A stretch of 8,930 nt of DNA from Lachnospiraceae bacterium UBA5895 (GCA_002431915.1 DJEP01000028.1:1-8930), one strand, 5' to 3'; positions 1 to 7,494 are shown, counted from the stretch's first letter. A program made the numbers and translations. The notes: generated by a model from the sequence alone, not told the origin.

Positions 1-1
1 T

Positions 2-391
2 ATGATACAGACAAACGCATTTGATTATATCAATGTTTTAGACCGGGCAGCGGATGCCGCCTGGCAGCGGAATGAAGCCATTTCCAACAACATTGCCAAT
101 GTGGATACCCCGGGCTACAAGAGACAGGATGTGGCATTTGAATCAGTGCTGCAGAAGGCGCTGGGGAACAACCGTTACGAATCCATGGATGAGAAGGTAA
201 GCAATATTAACTTAAGCAGGCTTCGCGGCAGGGCATATGTGGACTATGCCAATTATTCTTACCGCTTAGACGGCAATAACGTGGATATTGAGAACGAAAA
301 TGTGATGTTAGCGGAGAACCAGTTGAAATACCAGGGACTGATCAGCAGTATTAACCAGGAATTTACGAACTTACAGACAGTGATGAAGTGA
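2..391 (+). CDS. flgB: FlgB, flagellar proximal rod protein
   Basis: FlgB is exported through the flagellar type III apparatus and forms part of the proximal rod next to FliE and FlgC. The 129-residue product has the usual FlgB length (about 130). Its N-terminal rod motif (N-terminal helix, then ANVDTPGYKR at residues 32-41) and its C-terminal GNNVDIENE / LAENQLKYQ segment (residues 91-111) match the family; both ends form the helical rod core. The ATG lies one base inside the window, so its ribosome binding site cannot be seen and a slightly earlier start cannot be excluded, although family length and the N-terminal helix fit this one. The stop codon TGA overlaps the Shine-Dalgarno sequence of flgC, so translation of the two is probably coupled. 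Confidence 0.95.
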   Translation: MIQTNAFDYINVLDRAADAAWQRNEAISNNIANVDTPGYKRQDVAFESVLQKALGNNRYESMDEKVSNINLSRLRGRAYVDYANYSYRLDGNNVDIENENVMLAENQLKYQGLISSINQEFTNLQTVMK

Positions 392-402
392 GGAATTAGT
401 GT

Positions 403-846
403 ATGAGTATGTTTTCAGCATTTGATGTTACGGCATCGGGGCTGACCGCCCAGAGACTGCGTATGGACGTGATCTCTGAAAACGTTGCCAATGCCAACAC
501 CACGAGAACCGAGGACGGCACCCCTTACCGCCGCAAGATTGTTACTTTCCAGCAGAAGAACCAGCAGCAGACTTTCAGCCAGGTGTTCCATGATGTGAAG
601 AGTAGCTATACCGGCAGCGGTGTTAAGGTCAGCCAGATCTTCGAGGACACCACAACGGAGATGAATATGGTATATGATCCCTCCCATCCGGATGCGGATG
701 AGAACGGTTATGTAACCTATCCCAACGTGAACATTATCACCGAGATGACAGACCTGATCGATGCCAGCAGATCTTACGAGGCGAACTCTACGGCATTTAA
801 TGCCAGCAAGTCCATGGCACTTAAGGGACTTGAGATCGGTCAGTAA
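403..846 (+). CDS. flgC: FlgC, flagellar proximal rod protein
   Basis: FlgC is the second proximal rod subunit and works with FlgB. The 147-residue product has the normal length. The N-terminal rod signature is present (ASGLTAQRLRMDVISENVAN at 11-30, followed by the ANTTRTEDG turn). The highly conserved C-terminal stretch runs from YDPSHPDAD (91-99) through GYVTYPNVNI (102-111) to the helix MTDLIDASRSYEAN (115-128). The start follows flgB by 11 bases, with an AGGAA ribosome binding site at 391-395. A second in-frame ATG two codons later could also serve but has poorer spacing from a binding site. FlgC packs as a coiled rod subunit through both terminal helices. Confidence 0.97.
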   Translation: MSMFSAFDVTASGLTAQRLRMDVISENVANANTTRTEDGTPYRRKIVTFQQKNQQQTFSQVFHDVKSSYTGSGVKVSQIFEDTTTEMNMVYDPSHPDADENGYVTYPNVNIITEMTDLIDASRSYEANSTAFNASKSMALKGLEIGQ

Positions 847-856
847 TCTGACGGAT

Positions 857-875
857 TCCGCAGACGGCTGACGGA
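857..875 (+). other. Weak hairpin and 8-base direct repeat in the flgC-fliE gap
   Basis: The 73-base gap between flgC and fliE contains CTGACGGA twice (848-855 and 868-875). The second copy can pair with TCCGCAG at 857-863 to give a seven-pair stem with one bulged A and a four-base loop. No T-run follows, so it is not a convincing intrinsic terminator. It may be a mild mRNA structure or chance. Confidence 0.25.
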
Positions 876-895
876 CACCAACGCCGCAATACATG

Positions 896-905
896 TAAGG
901 AAGGA
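896..905 (+). promoter_or_regulatory. Ribosome binding site upstream of fliE with unusual spacing
   Basis: TAAGGAAGGA is the only purine-rich Shine-Dalgarno-like element before fliE. It ends 14 bases before the fliE ATG at 920, farther than normal. It is close to another ATG at 907 that opens a three-codon frame (Met-Val-Tyr-stop, 907-918). Confidence 0.6.
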
Positions 906-919
906 CATGGTTTATTAAA

Positions 920-1255
920 ATGGACATTTCTGCAATTACCGCTTTGAATAGTGTAAATGGGACCGCTGTCGTCTCTCCCACCTCTCTGACCGGAATGCTG
1001 GCGGAGAAGGAGAAAAAGGCAGAGGGCACAATGTTCGAAGCTTTTCTGAATACAGCCATCAATAATGTGAAGACGACCAACAGCTATCTCTCGGATGCCG
1101 AGAATGAGAAGATCCGTTTCGCACTGGGTGAGACGGACAATACACATGATCTCACCATTGCCATGGAGAAGGCATCTACCGCACTGCAGTATACGGTAGC
1201 TATCCGCGATAAGGTGATGGAGGCATACAAGGAACTGATGCAGATCCAGATCTGA
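920..1255 (+). CDS. fliE: FliE, MS-ring/rod junction protein
   Basis: FliE joins the FliF MS-ring to the proximal rod and is among the first exported subunits. The product is 111 residues (family about 100-110). It shows the diagnostic C-terminal helix: DLTIAMEKASTALQYTVAIR (77-96) followed by DKVMEAYKELMQIQI (97-111), which corresponds to the conserved IAxEKAS-LQ-VxVRNKxxEAYxEIMxMQ pattern. A mid-region helix holds FEAFLNTAINNV (39-50). The ATG at 920 is the most likely start, but the Shine-Dalgarno element at 896-905 sits unusually far upstream. An ATT at 914 in the same frame would be better spaced and would add two residues, but ATT starts are rare. fliE precedes fliF by 41 bases, as in other Gram-positive flagellar operons. 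Confidence 0.95.
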   Translation: MDISAITALNSVNGTAVVSPTSLTGMLAEKEKKAEGTMFEAFLNTAINNVKTTNSYLSDAENEKIRFALGETDNTHDLTIAMEKASTALQYTVAIRDKVMEAYKELMQIQI

Positions 1256-1296
1256 TCAGGCAGAAGTTAATCTTGACATAAGAGGAGAGAGCTGCA

Positions 1297-2901
1297 ATGG
1301 CAGACAAATTAAAAGAAATACCTGCAAAAATACTGGAATGGTGGAATAAGTTCACGACCAGACAGAAGAGCATCATTATCGGAGCTGCTGCGGTCGTGAT
1401 CTTCGCGTTTGCAATCATCATGTATGTGATGAGCAAACCACAGTATGTACGTCTGGTCACTTGTGAGACGACGGCACAGGCATCGGAGATCATAGATACT
1501 TTGGATAGTGCGGGAATTGCACATAAGGAATCCAATGATGGACTGAAGATCAATGTAGAGAGCAGTAAACAGAGTGCAGCAAATCTGGCACTGGGTTCTG
1601 CGGGATATATGCCGGATGATTTGAAACTGAGTGATTATCTGGGCAACAGTATGTCCACGACCGCCACCGACAAAGAAAGACTTTACAATTCTTATCTGGA
1701 AAAATACATAACCCAGACCATAGAGGCACAGAGCGCCGTGAAATCCGCCAAGGTACATTTGAGCTTCCCGAAGGATAACGGCACCCTGGCAGCGCAGAAG
1801 GAAGAGGCTTCCGCATTTATCCAGCTGGAACTGGACGGCACCTTTACCTCTGCCAATGCGGCAGCACTGGCTAAATGCGTTGCTACCTGGCTTCGTAACG
1901 ATACCACGGCGAACATTACCATTATGGATACGGACTCCAATCTGCTGTTCGCAGGCGGAGACGATTACAGTTCCGCGGGCATTGCCAATTCCATGCAGGA
2001 ATTACAGAACCAGGCAGAGTCCATGATTGCCAATCAGGTAAAAAAGGTACTTTTGGGAACCAAACAGTATAACGATGCGGCGGTTACCAGTCATCTGAGC
2101 ATGGATTTCTCCAATTACGAGGAGACCGTAAAAGAATATTATGCGAACTCAGACAGAACTGAGGGGATGCTTTCCCATGAGGAGACTTATGAGAGCGAGA
2201 ATACCAATGACGGCGGAGGAGTACCGGGTACCACTTCCAACGGCGAGAGCGGTAATAACACTTATGTATCACCGGACAGCAACAACAGCTCTTCGTCCAC
2301 TTCCGAGACCAGCAGAGATTACCTGCCTAATGAGTCTATAACGAATACCGTAACTCCGGCAGGCGGAATTAATTACACAAATTCCTCCATTTCCATCGCT
2401 GCCATCACTTACCGGGAGATCCATTATGAGGATGTGAAGAGGCAGGGACTTTTGGACGGCACGACCTGGGACGAATACAAATCCCAGAACGGTGCAGACA
2501 CCAAGATCGATGTGGATCAGGATATGTACAGCCTGGTAGCAAATGCCACCGGCATCAGTGAAGATAAAATTACGATCATTGCTTACGAAAGTCCGATCTT
2601 TTATGACAAGGAGAGCAAGCCCGTCAGTGTACAGAATGTACTCAGCATAGTGATGTTAGTGCTGATCCTCGGACTGTTAGCCTTTGTGGTACTGCACAGT
2701 ATGCGTACCAGACAGGCAGTACAACAGGAAGAGGAAGTATCTGTGGAGAATATGTTACAATCCACTCCTGAGTCGGAACTGGAAGATATCGATGTGGAAT
2801 CCAAGTCCGAGACACGTAAGATGATCGAGAAGTTCGTAGATGAGAATCCGGAATCCGCAGCAGCATTATTGCGTAACTGGCTGAACGAGGACTGGAACTA
2901 A
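1297..2901 (+). CDS. fliF: FliF, flagellar MS-ring protein
   Basis: FliF oligomerises in the cytoplasmic membrane into the MS-ring, which houses the export gate and carries the rotor. The 534-residue protein has normal family length. It has a first membrane helix at about 25-45, the extracytoplasmic ring-building domains, and a second membrane helix at about 448-467. The acidic cytoplasmic tail ends in KMIEKFVDENPESAAALLRN and WLNEDW, the conserved FliG-binding helix pair at the C-terminus. The YLEKYITQTIEA segment and the VHLSFPK strand are typical of the YscJ/FliF domain. Residues about 300-350 form a Gly/Asn/Ser/Thr-rich low-complexity loop in the third ring domain, a region that is variable in this family. 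The start has an AGGAG binding site at 1283-1287, nine bases upstream. fliG follows by 14 bases. Confidence 0.98.
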   Translation: MADKLKEIPAKILEWWNKFTTRQKSIIIGAAAVVIFAFAIIMYVMSKPQYVRLVTCETTAQASEIIDTLDSAGIAHKESNDGLKINVESSKQSAANLALGSAGYMPDDLKLSDYLGNSMSTTATDKERLYNSYLEKYITQTIEAQSAVKSAKVHLSFPKDNGTLAAQKEEASAFIQLELDGTFTSANAAALAKCVATWLRNDTTANITIMDTDSNLLFAGGDDYSSAGIANSMQELQNQAESMIANQVKKVLLGTKQYNDAAVTSHLSMDFSNYEETVKEYYANSDRTEGMLSHEETYESENTNDGGGVPGTTSNGESGNNTYVSPDSNNSSSSTSETSRDYLPNESITNTVTPAGGINYTNSSISIAAITYREIHYEDVKRQGLLDGTTWDEYKSQNGADTKIDVDQDMYSLVANATGISEDKITIIAYESPIFYDKESKPVSVQNVLSIVMLVLILGLLAFVVLHSMRTRQAVQQEEEVSVENMLQSTPESELEDIDVESKSETRKMIEKFVDENPESAAALLRNWLNEDWN

Positions 2902-2915
2902 GAAACGGAGTAACT

Positions 2916-3935
2916 ATGGCAAGGACAAAAGCAGAAGGCGGAATATCGGGGTTGCAGAAAGCCGCAATCCTTCTGATTGCATTGGGACCGGAGAGATCCG
3001 CCGGAATTTTCAAACACTTAAAAGAGGAAGAGATCGAGGAACTGACTCTGGAGATCGCCAACACCCGAAGCGTAACCCCCCAGGTGAAGGAAGAAGTTAT
3101 CAATGAATTTTATGAAGTGTGTCTGGCACAGCAGTATATTGCCGAGGGCGGTATCAACTACGCGAAGGAACTGCTGGAGAAGGCACTGGGTGCCGACAAG
3201 GCAATGGATGTTATCGGCAAGCTGACTGCGTCTCTGCAGGTGAAGCCTTTCGAATTTGTGCGTAAGACCGATGCCAGCCAGCTGATCAACTTCATTCAGG
3301 ATGAGCATCCGCAGACCATAGCCTTGATTCTGTCCTATCTGTCTCCCAGCCAGGCAGCGTTGATCATCTCCGCGCTGCCTCCCGACAGTCAGGCGGAAGT
3401 GGCAAGACGTATTGCTGTTATGGATCGTACCAGTCCCGATGTCATCAAAGAAGTGGAAAAGGTACTGGAATCCAAGCTGGCAAGTCTGGTGAATCAGGAC
3501 TACACCATTATCGGCGGTGTCGATGCAGTGGTAGATATCCTGAATACTGTAGACCGCGGTACCGAGAAGCATATCATGGAGACATTGGAAATCGAGGAGC
3601 CGGAACTGGCAGACGAGATCCGCAAGAAGATGTTTGTATTCGAAGATATCCTTCTGCTGGACGACAAAGCCATCCAGCGTGTGCTGCGTGATGTGGACAA
3701 TAACGATCTGGCAGTGGCACTGAAGGGTGCCAACGAACAGGTACAGAACGCAATCTTCAACAACCTGTCCAAGCGTCTGGTGGTTATGATCAAGGAAGAT
3801 ATGGAATTCATGGGACCTGTCCGTATGAAGGATGTAGAGGAAGCACAGCAGAAGATCGTCAATATTATCCGTAAGATGGAGGATTCCGGTGAGATCATCA
3901 TTTCCAGAGGCGGAGGTGACGAGATCGTTGTCTAG
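2916..3935 (+). CDS. fliG: FliG, flagellar motor switch/rotor protein
   Basis: FliG sits on the cytoplasmic face of FliF and takes torque from the stator; with FliM and FliN it forms the C-ring switch. The product has 339 residues (family about 330-345). The N-terminal FliF-binding domain includes GLQKAAILLIALGPE (12-26). The middle domain carries the EHPQ motif (130-133), and the MFVF hinge motif is at 239-242. The C-terminal torque helix retains the charged residues expected by alignment to enteric FliG: K270, R287, E294, D295 and R303 in GPVR. A GGAG binding site at 2907-2910 lies five bases before the ATG. The last eight bases overlap the start of fliH, and the codons for the Arg-Gly-Gly-Gly-Asp tail double as the fliH ribosome binding site. 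Confidence 0.98.
   Translation: MARTKAEGGISGLQKAAILLIALGPERSAGIFKHLKEEEIEELTLEIANTRSVTPQVKEEVINEFYEVCLAQQYIAEGGINYAKELLEKALGADKAMDVIGKLTASLQVKPFEFVRKTDASQLINFIQDEHPQTIALILSYLSPSQAALIISALPPDSQAEVARRIAVMDRTSPDVIKEVEKVLESKLASLVNQDYTIIGGVDAVVDILNTVDRGTEKHIMETLEIEEPELADEIRKKMFVFEDILLLDDKAIQRVLRDVDNNDLAVALKGANEQVQNAIFNNLSKRLVVMIKEDMEFMGPVRMKDVEEAQQKIVNIIRKMEDSGEIIISRGGGDEIVV
3912..3919 (+). promoter_or_regulatory. Strong Shine-Dalgarno that decides the fliH TTG start
   Basis: GGAGGTGA is a full match to the 16S rRNA anti-Shine-Dalgarno and lies inside the 3' end of fliG. It ends eight bases before TTG at 3928, which is in the fliH frame. The ATG at 3889 has no such site nearby and lies upstream of this element, so TTG is the preferred start. 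Confidence 0.8.
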
Positions 3936-4785
3936 TAATCTGTTAAAACGTGGATTTACCAAGCTGGTGGAAGAAGATACCAGAGTGATCAATACCAATG
4001 ATCTGGTGGCGAAGCGGATCCGGGAACTGTCTGCGAAAATGCAGCAGACGGGAACGGAAGGCTTTGTCTCCGGTCTTGCCGCAGATAAAGTGGATGCCCA
4101 GGTGTCGGATACGGAAGACACCGAAGGAAAACCACAGACTTCGGGCAATGTGATCAAGGGGGGAGAAGATTTACAGAAGCTGCGGGAAGATGCCGAAGCG
4201 CAGGCTGCGCAGATCTTAGAGGATGCCAAAGCCCAGGCGAAAAGTATTTTACAGGACGCAAGGGCGCAGGCAGAGTCCGAGAAGCAGGCGGTGTTAGAGC
4301 AGGCAAAGAAACAGGGACTTGCCGAAGCGCAGGCACAGGCAGACCGCATACAGACGCAGAGGGACGCTGAGTACAGGGAAAAGGCAGCCGGACTGGATGC
4401 GGAATATCAGAAAAGGATAGATGAACTGGAACCGAAGTTCGTAGATACCATTACCGGTATATACGAGCATATTTTTCATGTGGATCTGCATTCTTACAGG
4501 GAAGTACTGTGTTATCTGATCTCTGCAACCATGAGAAATACAGAGGACAATAAGAGCTTCCTGATTCATGTGTCCAAGGAAGATTATCCTTATGTCAGCA
4601 TGCAGAAGAAACAGATCACTGCAGAAGCAGCATCACCGAATGCCACAGTGGAGATCATAGAGGATATGACGCTGGGCAAGGGAGAATGCATGATCGAGAC
4701 AGAGGGCGGTATTTTCGACTGCGGACTGGGAACAGAACTTAAGGAGCTGCGTCAGAAACTAAAATTATTATCCTACGAAGGCTGA
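3928..4785 (+). CDS. fliH: FliH, flagellar export ATPase regulator (TTG start)
   Basis: FliH dimers hold FliI at the export gate and form the peripheral stalk of the export ATPase, related to the b and delta subunits of F-type ATP synthase. From the TTG at 3928 the protein has 285 residues and begins MSSNLLKRGFTK. An ATG at 3889 would add 13 residues that lie wholly in fliG and resemble no family feature. Residues about 85-150 are an Ala/Gln/Glu-rich coiled coil with an eleven-residue repeat beginning Ala-Gln-Ala at 91, 102 and 113, plus further AQA units near 134; this is the A/G-x3-A/G helix packing region of FliH. The C-terminal domain (about 165-285) ends with CMIETEGGIFDCGLGTELKE (254-273), the conserved end that contacts FliI. 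Tandem stops (TGA TAA) close it, three bases before fliI. Confidence 0.93.
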   Translation: MSSNLLKRGFTKLVEEDTRVINTNDLVAKRIRELSAKMQQTGTEGFVSGLAADKVDAQVSDTEDTEGKPQTSGNVIKGGEDLQKLREDAEAQAAQILEDAKAQAKSILQDARAQAESEKQAVLEQAKKQGLAEAQAQADRIQTQRDAEYREKAAGLDAEYQKRIDELEPKFVDTITGIYEHIFHVDLHSYREVLCYLISATMRNTEDNKSFLIHVSKEDYPYVSMQKKQITAEAASPNATVEIIEDMTLGKGECMIETEGGIFDCGLGTELKELRQKLKLLSYEG

Positions 4786-4788
4786 TAA

Positions 4789-6111
4789 ATGGTCACAAAG
4801 AACATTGATTTTGAAAAATACAATAAATTAGCGGATAAAACATTCTACCGGAAGCTGGGAAAAGTAGTAAACGTGGTAGGGCTGACCATAGAATCCGCAG
4901 GACCGGATTCCAAGCTGGGAGATCTGTGCCGGATCCTGCCGGAGGCGGAAGGAGCGAAGCCGATCATGGCAGAGGTCGTGGGCTTCCGCGACAGGAAGAC
5001 ACTCCTTATGCCCTACGATTCCGTGGACGGTATTGGATTGGGCTGTGTAGTAGAGAACACGGACGCACCTCTGAAAGTGACGGTAAGCGATAAACTGCTT
5101 GGCAAGACAGTAAACGGTCTGGGAAATCCAATTGACGGAGAAGTCATTAACGGAGCAGCCTATCCCGTGGAAGCGGCACCGCCGGATCCTATGTCCCGTA
5201 CGATCATAGATCAGGTACTGCCCCTTGGGGTAAAGGCTGTGGACGGCATGATCACTGTCGGCAAGGGACAGAGAATCGGTATTTTCGCAGGTTCCGGTGT
5301 GGGCAAATCCACACTAATGGGTATGTTCGCCAGAAATACCAAGGCGGATATCAATGTCATTGCACTGATCGGTGAGCGTGGCAGAGAGGTTCGCGAATTC
5401 ATAGAGAGAGACCTGGGTGAGGAAGGTATGCGCAGATCTGTGGTAGTCGTTGCGACTTCCGACAGACCGGCACTGGAGCGTAATAAGGCAGCGAAGACGG
5501 CTACCGCCATCGCCGAATATTTCAGAGACCAGGGAAAGGATGTCCTTCTGATGATGGATTCACTGACCCGATTCTCCATGGCACAGAGAGAGATCGGACT
5601 GGCCAGCGGCGAACCGCCGGTGACCAGAGGCTACCCCCCCAGCGTGTATTCCGAGATGCCGAAACTGTTAGAGCGCGCCGGCAGAGCAGCGGTGGGATCC
5701 ATTACCGGTCTGTATACCGTCCTGGTAGACGGCGATGATTTCAATGAACCAATCACGGATACGGCGCGAAGTATTCTGGACGGTCATATTGTGTTAGACA
5801 GAAAGCTGGGACATAAAAATCATTACCCGGCAATTGATATTCTACAGAGTATTTCCAGATGTATGAGTCAGATCGCCACCAGGGAACATAAACAGGCGGC
5901 CAACAAGCTTAAAAATGTACTGGCAACCTATAACGAAGCGGAAGATCTGATCAACATCGGCGCTTATAAAAAGGGCAGCAATCCCAACATTGACTATGCA
6001 ATCTCCCGGATCGATGCCGTGAACGGCTTCCTGTGCCAGGGTACAGATGAAAAGTTTACTTTTGAAGAGACGGTGCAGATGTTAGAAGATCTATTTGCAG
6101 ATCAGGGGTGA
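4789..6111 (+). CDS. fliI: FliI, flagellar type III export ATPase
   Basis: FliI is the hexameric ATPase of the flagellar export apparatus, related to the F1 beta subunit. It unloads chaperones and helps substrates enter the gate. The 440-residue product is full length. The Walker A loop is AGSGVGKST (167-175) with K173. The catalytic glutamate region is GERGREV (195-201), and Walker B is VLLMMDSLTRFS (252-263) with D257. The signature RGYPPSVYSEMPKLLERAGR (280-299) and the DGHIVLDRKL segment (331-340) identify the FliI/YscN branch. The N-terminal domain ends near residue 95. The ATG follows the fliH stop by three bases, with only a weak AAGG site at 4778-4781, so translation is probably coupled to fliH. 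It is the most confident call in the window. Confidence 0.99.
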   Translation: MVTKNIDFEKYNKLADKTFYRKLGKVVNVVGLTIESAGPDSKLGDLCRILPEAEGAKPIMAEVVGFRDRKTLLMPYDSVDGIGLGCVVENTDAPLKVTVSDKLLGKTVNGLGNPIDGEVINGAAYPVEAAPPDPMSRTIIDQVLPLGVKAVDGMITVGKGQRIGIFAGSGVGKSTLMGMFARNTKADINVIALIGERGREVREFIERDLGEEGMRRSVVVVATSDRPALERNKAAKTATAIAEYFRDQGKDVLLMMDSLTRFSMAQREIGLASGEPPVTRGYPPSVYSEMPKLLERAGRAAVGSITGLYTVLVDGDDFNEPITDTARSILDGHIVLDRKLGHKNHYPAIDILQSISRCMSQIATREHKQAANKLKNVLATYNEAEDLINIGAYKKGSNPNIDYAISRIDAVNGFLCQGTDEKFTFEETVQMLEDLFADQG

Positions 6112-6116
6112 GATAA

Positions 6117-6569
6117 ATGGCAAAGTTCAAATATTCCCTGCAGAACATCCTGAATATCAAGAAAAAAATGGAGACGCAGGCAAAGCAGGAATTCGGAACG
6201 GCGCAGGCGGCTCTGAATGTAGAGATCGAACATTTGGAACGTCTGAAGGCACGCAGAAGAGAGTACGAAGCGCAATCCGCGGGACTCTTAAAGGGAAAAC
6301 TGAATCTGCGGGCCATAGAAGAGAACAAGGAAGCGCTGCTTAAAATGGACAGCATTGTGGCGACGCAGGCGATCCGGGTGGAAAGGACCAAAGAAAATGT
6401 AGAGGCTGCCAGAGAACGGATGGCAGAAGCCATGAAAGAGAGAAAAATGCATGAGACACTGCGGGAAAGGGCCTTCGAGGCATTTTTGCAGGAAGAAAAT
6501 CATGCGGAAAGCAAGGCAATCGACGAACTGACCAGTTATACCTATGGGCAGAAGACCAGACAGACATAA
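6117..6569 (+). CDS. fliJ: FliJ, flagellar export stalk/chaperone-escort protein
   Basis: FliJ is a small coiled-coil protein that inserts in the FliI hexamer like the gamma subunit of ATP synthase and links the ATPase to the export gate. The product is 150 residues (family about 140-150). It begins with the characteristic MAKFKYSLQNILNIKKKMET (1-20) and then forms a long antiparallel charged coiled coil with many Lys, Glu and Arg residues, ending in a C-terminal helix (FEAFLQEENHAESKAIDEL). The sequence is weakly conserved in this family, so the N-terminal motif and the position directly after fliI carry the assignment. AGGGGTGA at 6104-6111 overlaps the fliI stop codon and gives a well-spaced binding site, implying coupling. 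Confidence 0.95.
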   Translation: MAKFKYSLQNILNIKKKMETQAKQEFGTAQAALNVEIEHLERLKARRREYEAQSAGLLKGKLNLRAIEENKEALLKMDSIVATQAIRVERTKENVEAARERMAEAMKERKMHETLRERAFEAFLQEENHAESKAIDELTSYTYGQKTRQT

Positions 6570-6591
6570 GCGAGACAACAGGAGAATTCAT

Positions 6592-7467
6592 ATGGCAAGA
6601 GAAAAGACTCCGGAAGAACAGACAACGGATAACGAGAGAAAACAGCTGGCGGAAGAAAAGAAAAAATTAAAAAAAGAGCAGCAGGCGCAGCGCAAAGAAG
6701 CAAAGCGCCGGGCAAAAGAAATCGCAAAGCAGGAAGATGCTCTGGATGACGGAAGCGAAGGCAGCAGCCTGCTGACGTTCGGTGCAACCATTCTGATTGT
6801 GATTTTGTGGATCGCTGTGATCTGTGCGGTCATCAAGCTGGATATCGGCGGATTCGGAAGTTCTGTGGTGACTCCTATTCTAAAGGATGTTCCGGTGCTT
6901 AACCGAATCCTTCCCAGCAATTCCATTACGGAGACTACGGACGGAAGCGCCTACGGCGGCTATACCAGTTTGCAGGATGCAGTAGATCAGATCAAGAGTC
7001 TGGAACTGCAGTTAGAGCAGGCACAGACGGCATCCGCAGCCAAGGATGAAGAACTGGATCAGTTGAAAGCAGAAGTGTTAAGACTGAAGGAATTCGAGAA
7101 TCAGCAGGTGGAATTCCAACGTATCCAGAAGGAATTCTATGATGAAGTGGTATATTCCGACAAGGGACCGGGGGCGGAAGAGTATAAGAAATATTATGAG
7201 TCCATGGATCCTGCCACTGCGGAATATATTTACAAGCAGGTAGTGACCCAGTTACAGGAGAGCCAGGAGGTACAGGATTACGCAGCGGCATATTCTTCCA
7301 TGAAGCCGAAGCAGGCGGCTGCCATCTTCGAACAGATGACCAACGATCTGGATCTGGCGGCACGAATTCTGAAGGTCATGAGCGCGGATGACAGAGGTGC
7401 GATCCTCGGAGCAATGAACTCTGAGATAGCTGCGAAGATTACGAAAATTATGGATCCGGAATCTTAA
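6592..7467 (+). CDS. MotE/YlxF-like membrane-anchored protein with MgtE_N-like domain
   Basis: This gene sits between fliJ and fliK, the position of ylxF in Bacillus subtilis, and its product resembles the MotE/YlxF group. MotE of alpha-proteobacteria is a periplasmic chaperone for the motility protein MotC; the role in Gram-positive bacteria is poorly defined. The 291-residue protein has a cytoplasmic Lys/Glu-rich helix (about 14-48), one membrane helix (about 60-82), and an outside coiled coil (about 125-183). Two helical repeats at about 198-287 follow, resembling the MgtE intracellular N domain; the second reads MKPKQAAAIFEQM, then ARILKVMSADDRGAILGAMN and IAAKITKIM. The frame is open back to 6544 inside fliJ, but AGGAG at 6580-6584, seven bases before the ATG at 6592, fixes the start. 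The function is inferred from context and domain pattern only. Confidence 0.85.
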   Translation: MAREKTPEEQTTDNERKQLAEEKKKLKKEQQAQRKEAKRRAKEIAKQEDALDDGSEGSSLLTFGATILIVILWIAVICAVIKLDIGGFGSSVVTPILKDVPVLNRILPSNSITETTDGSAYGGYTSLQDAVDQIKSLELQLEQAQTASAAKDEELDQLKAEVLRLKEFENQQVEFQRIQKEFYDEVVYSDKGPGAEEYKKYYESMDPATAEYIYKQVVTQLQESQEVQDYAAAYSSMKPKQAAAIFEQMTNDLDLAARILKVMSADDRGAILGAMNSEIAAKITKIMDPES

Positions 7468-7491
7468 GAAAAAGAGAGAAAGGTCCGATAA
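7465..7491 (+). promoter_or_regulatory. Candidate sigma-D (sigma-28) promoter before fliK
   Basis: TAAG (7465-7468), overlapping the stop codon of the preceding gene, is followed by 15 bases and then TCCGATAA (7484-7491). The flagellar sigma factor consensus is TAAA, about 15 bases, GCCGATAA, so the candidate matches 3 of 4 and 7 of 8 positions with the expected spacing. It would drive fliK and genes beyond the window. There is no experimental support, and a short match can arise by chance. Confidence 0.45.
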
Positions 7492-7494
7492 ATA

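Noticed and set aside
857..875. Intrinsic terminator after flgC
   Set aside because: The stem is short and bulged, and no T-run follows.
415..1080. Minus-strand open frame of 221 codons over flgC and fliE
   Set aside because: It is antisense to two conserved genes, with no family resemblance.
1273..1278. TTGACA, a perfect sigma-A -35 box, between fliE and fliF
   Set aside because: No -10-like sequence occurs 16-18 bases downstream, where the fliF start codon lies; a promoter there would also leave no room for the ribosome binding site.
3018..4349. Long open frame (443 codons) on the minus strand across fliG and fliH
   Set aside because: It is fully antisense to two clearly recognised genes, its product is Cys/Ser/Leu-rich with no recognisable domain, and it spans the gene junction. 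It is explained by codon bias of the plus-strand genes.
6095..6343. Plus-strand 82-codon frame overlapping fliI and fliJ
   Set aside because: It lies out of frame within fliJ, which has strong family features; the alternative product resembles nothing.
6544..6591. Upstream extension of the MotE-like gene to an ATG inside fliJ
   Set aside because: No ribosome binding site supports it, the extra residues are the out-of-frame end of fliJ, and a strong AGGAG site is placed correctly for the ATG at 6592.
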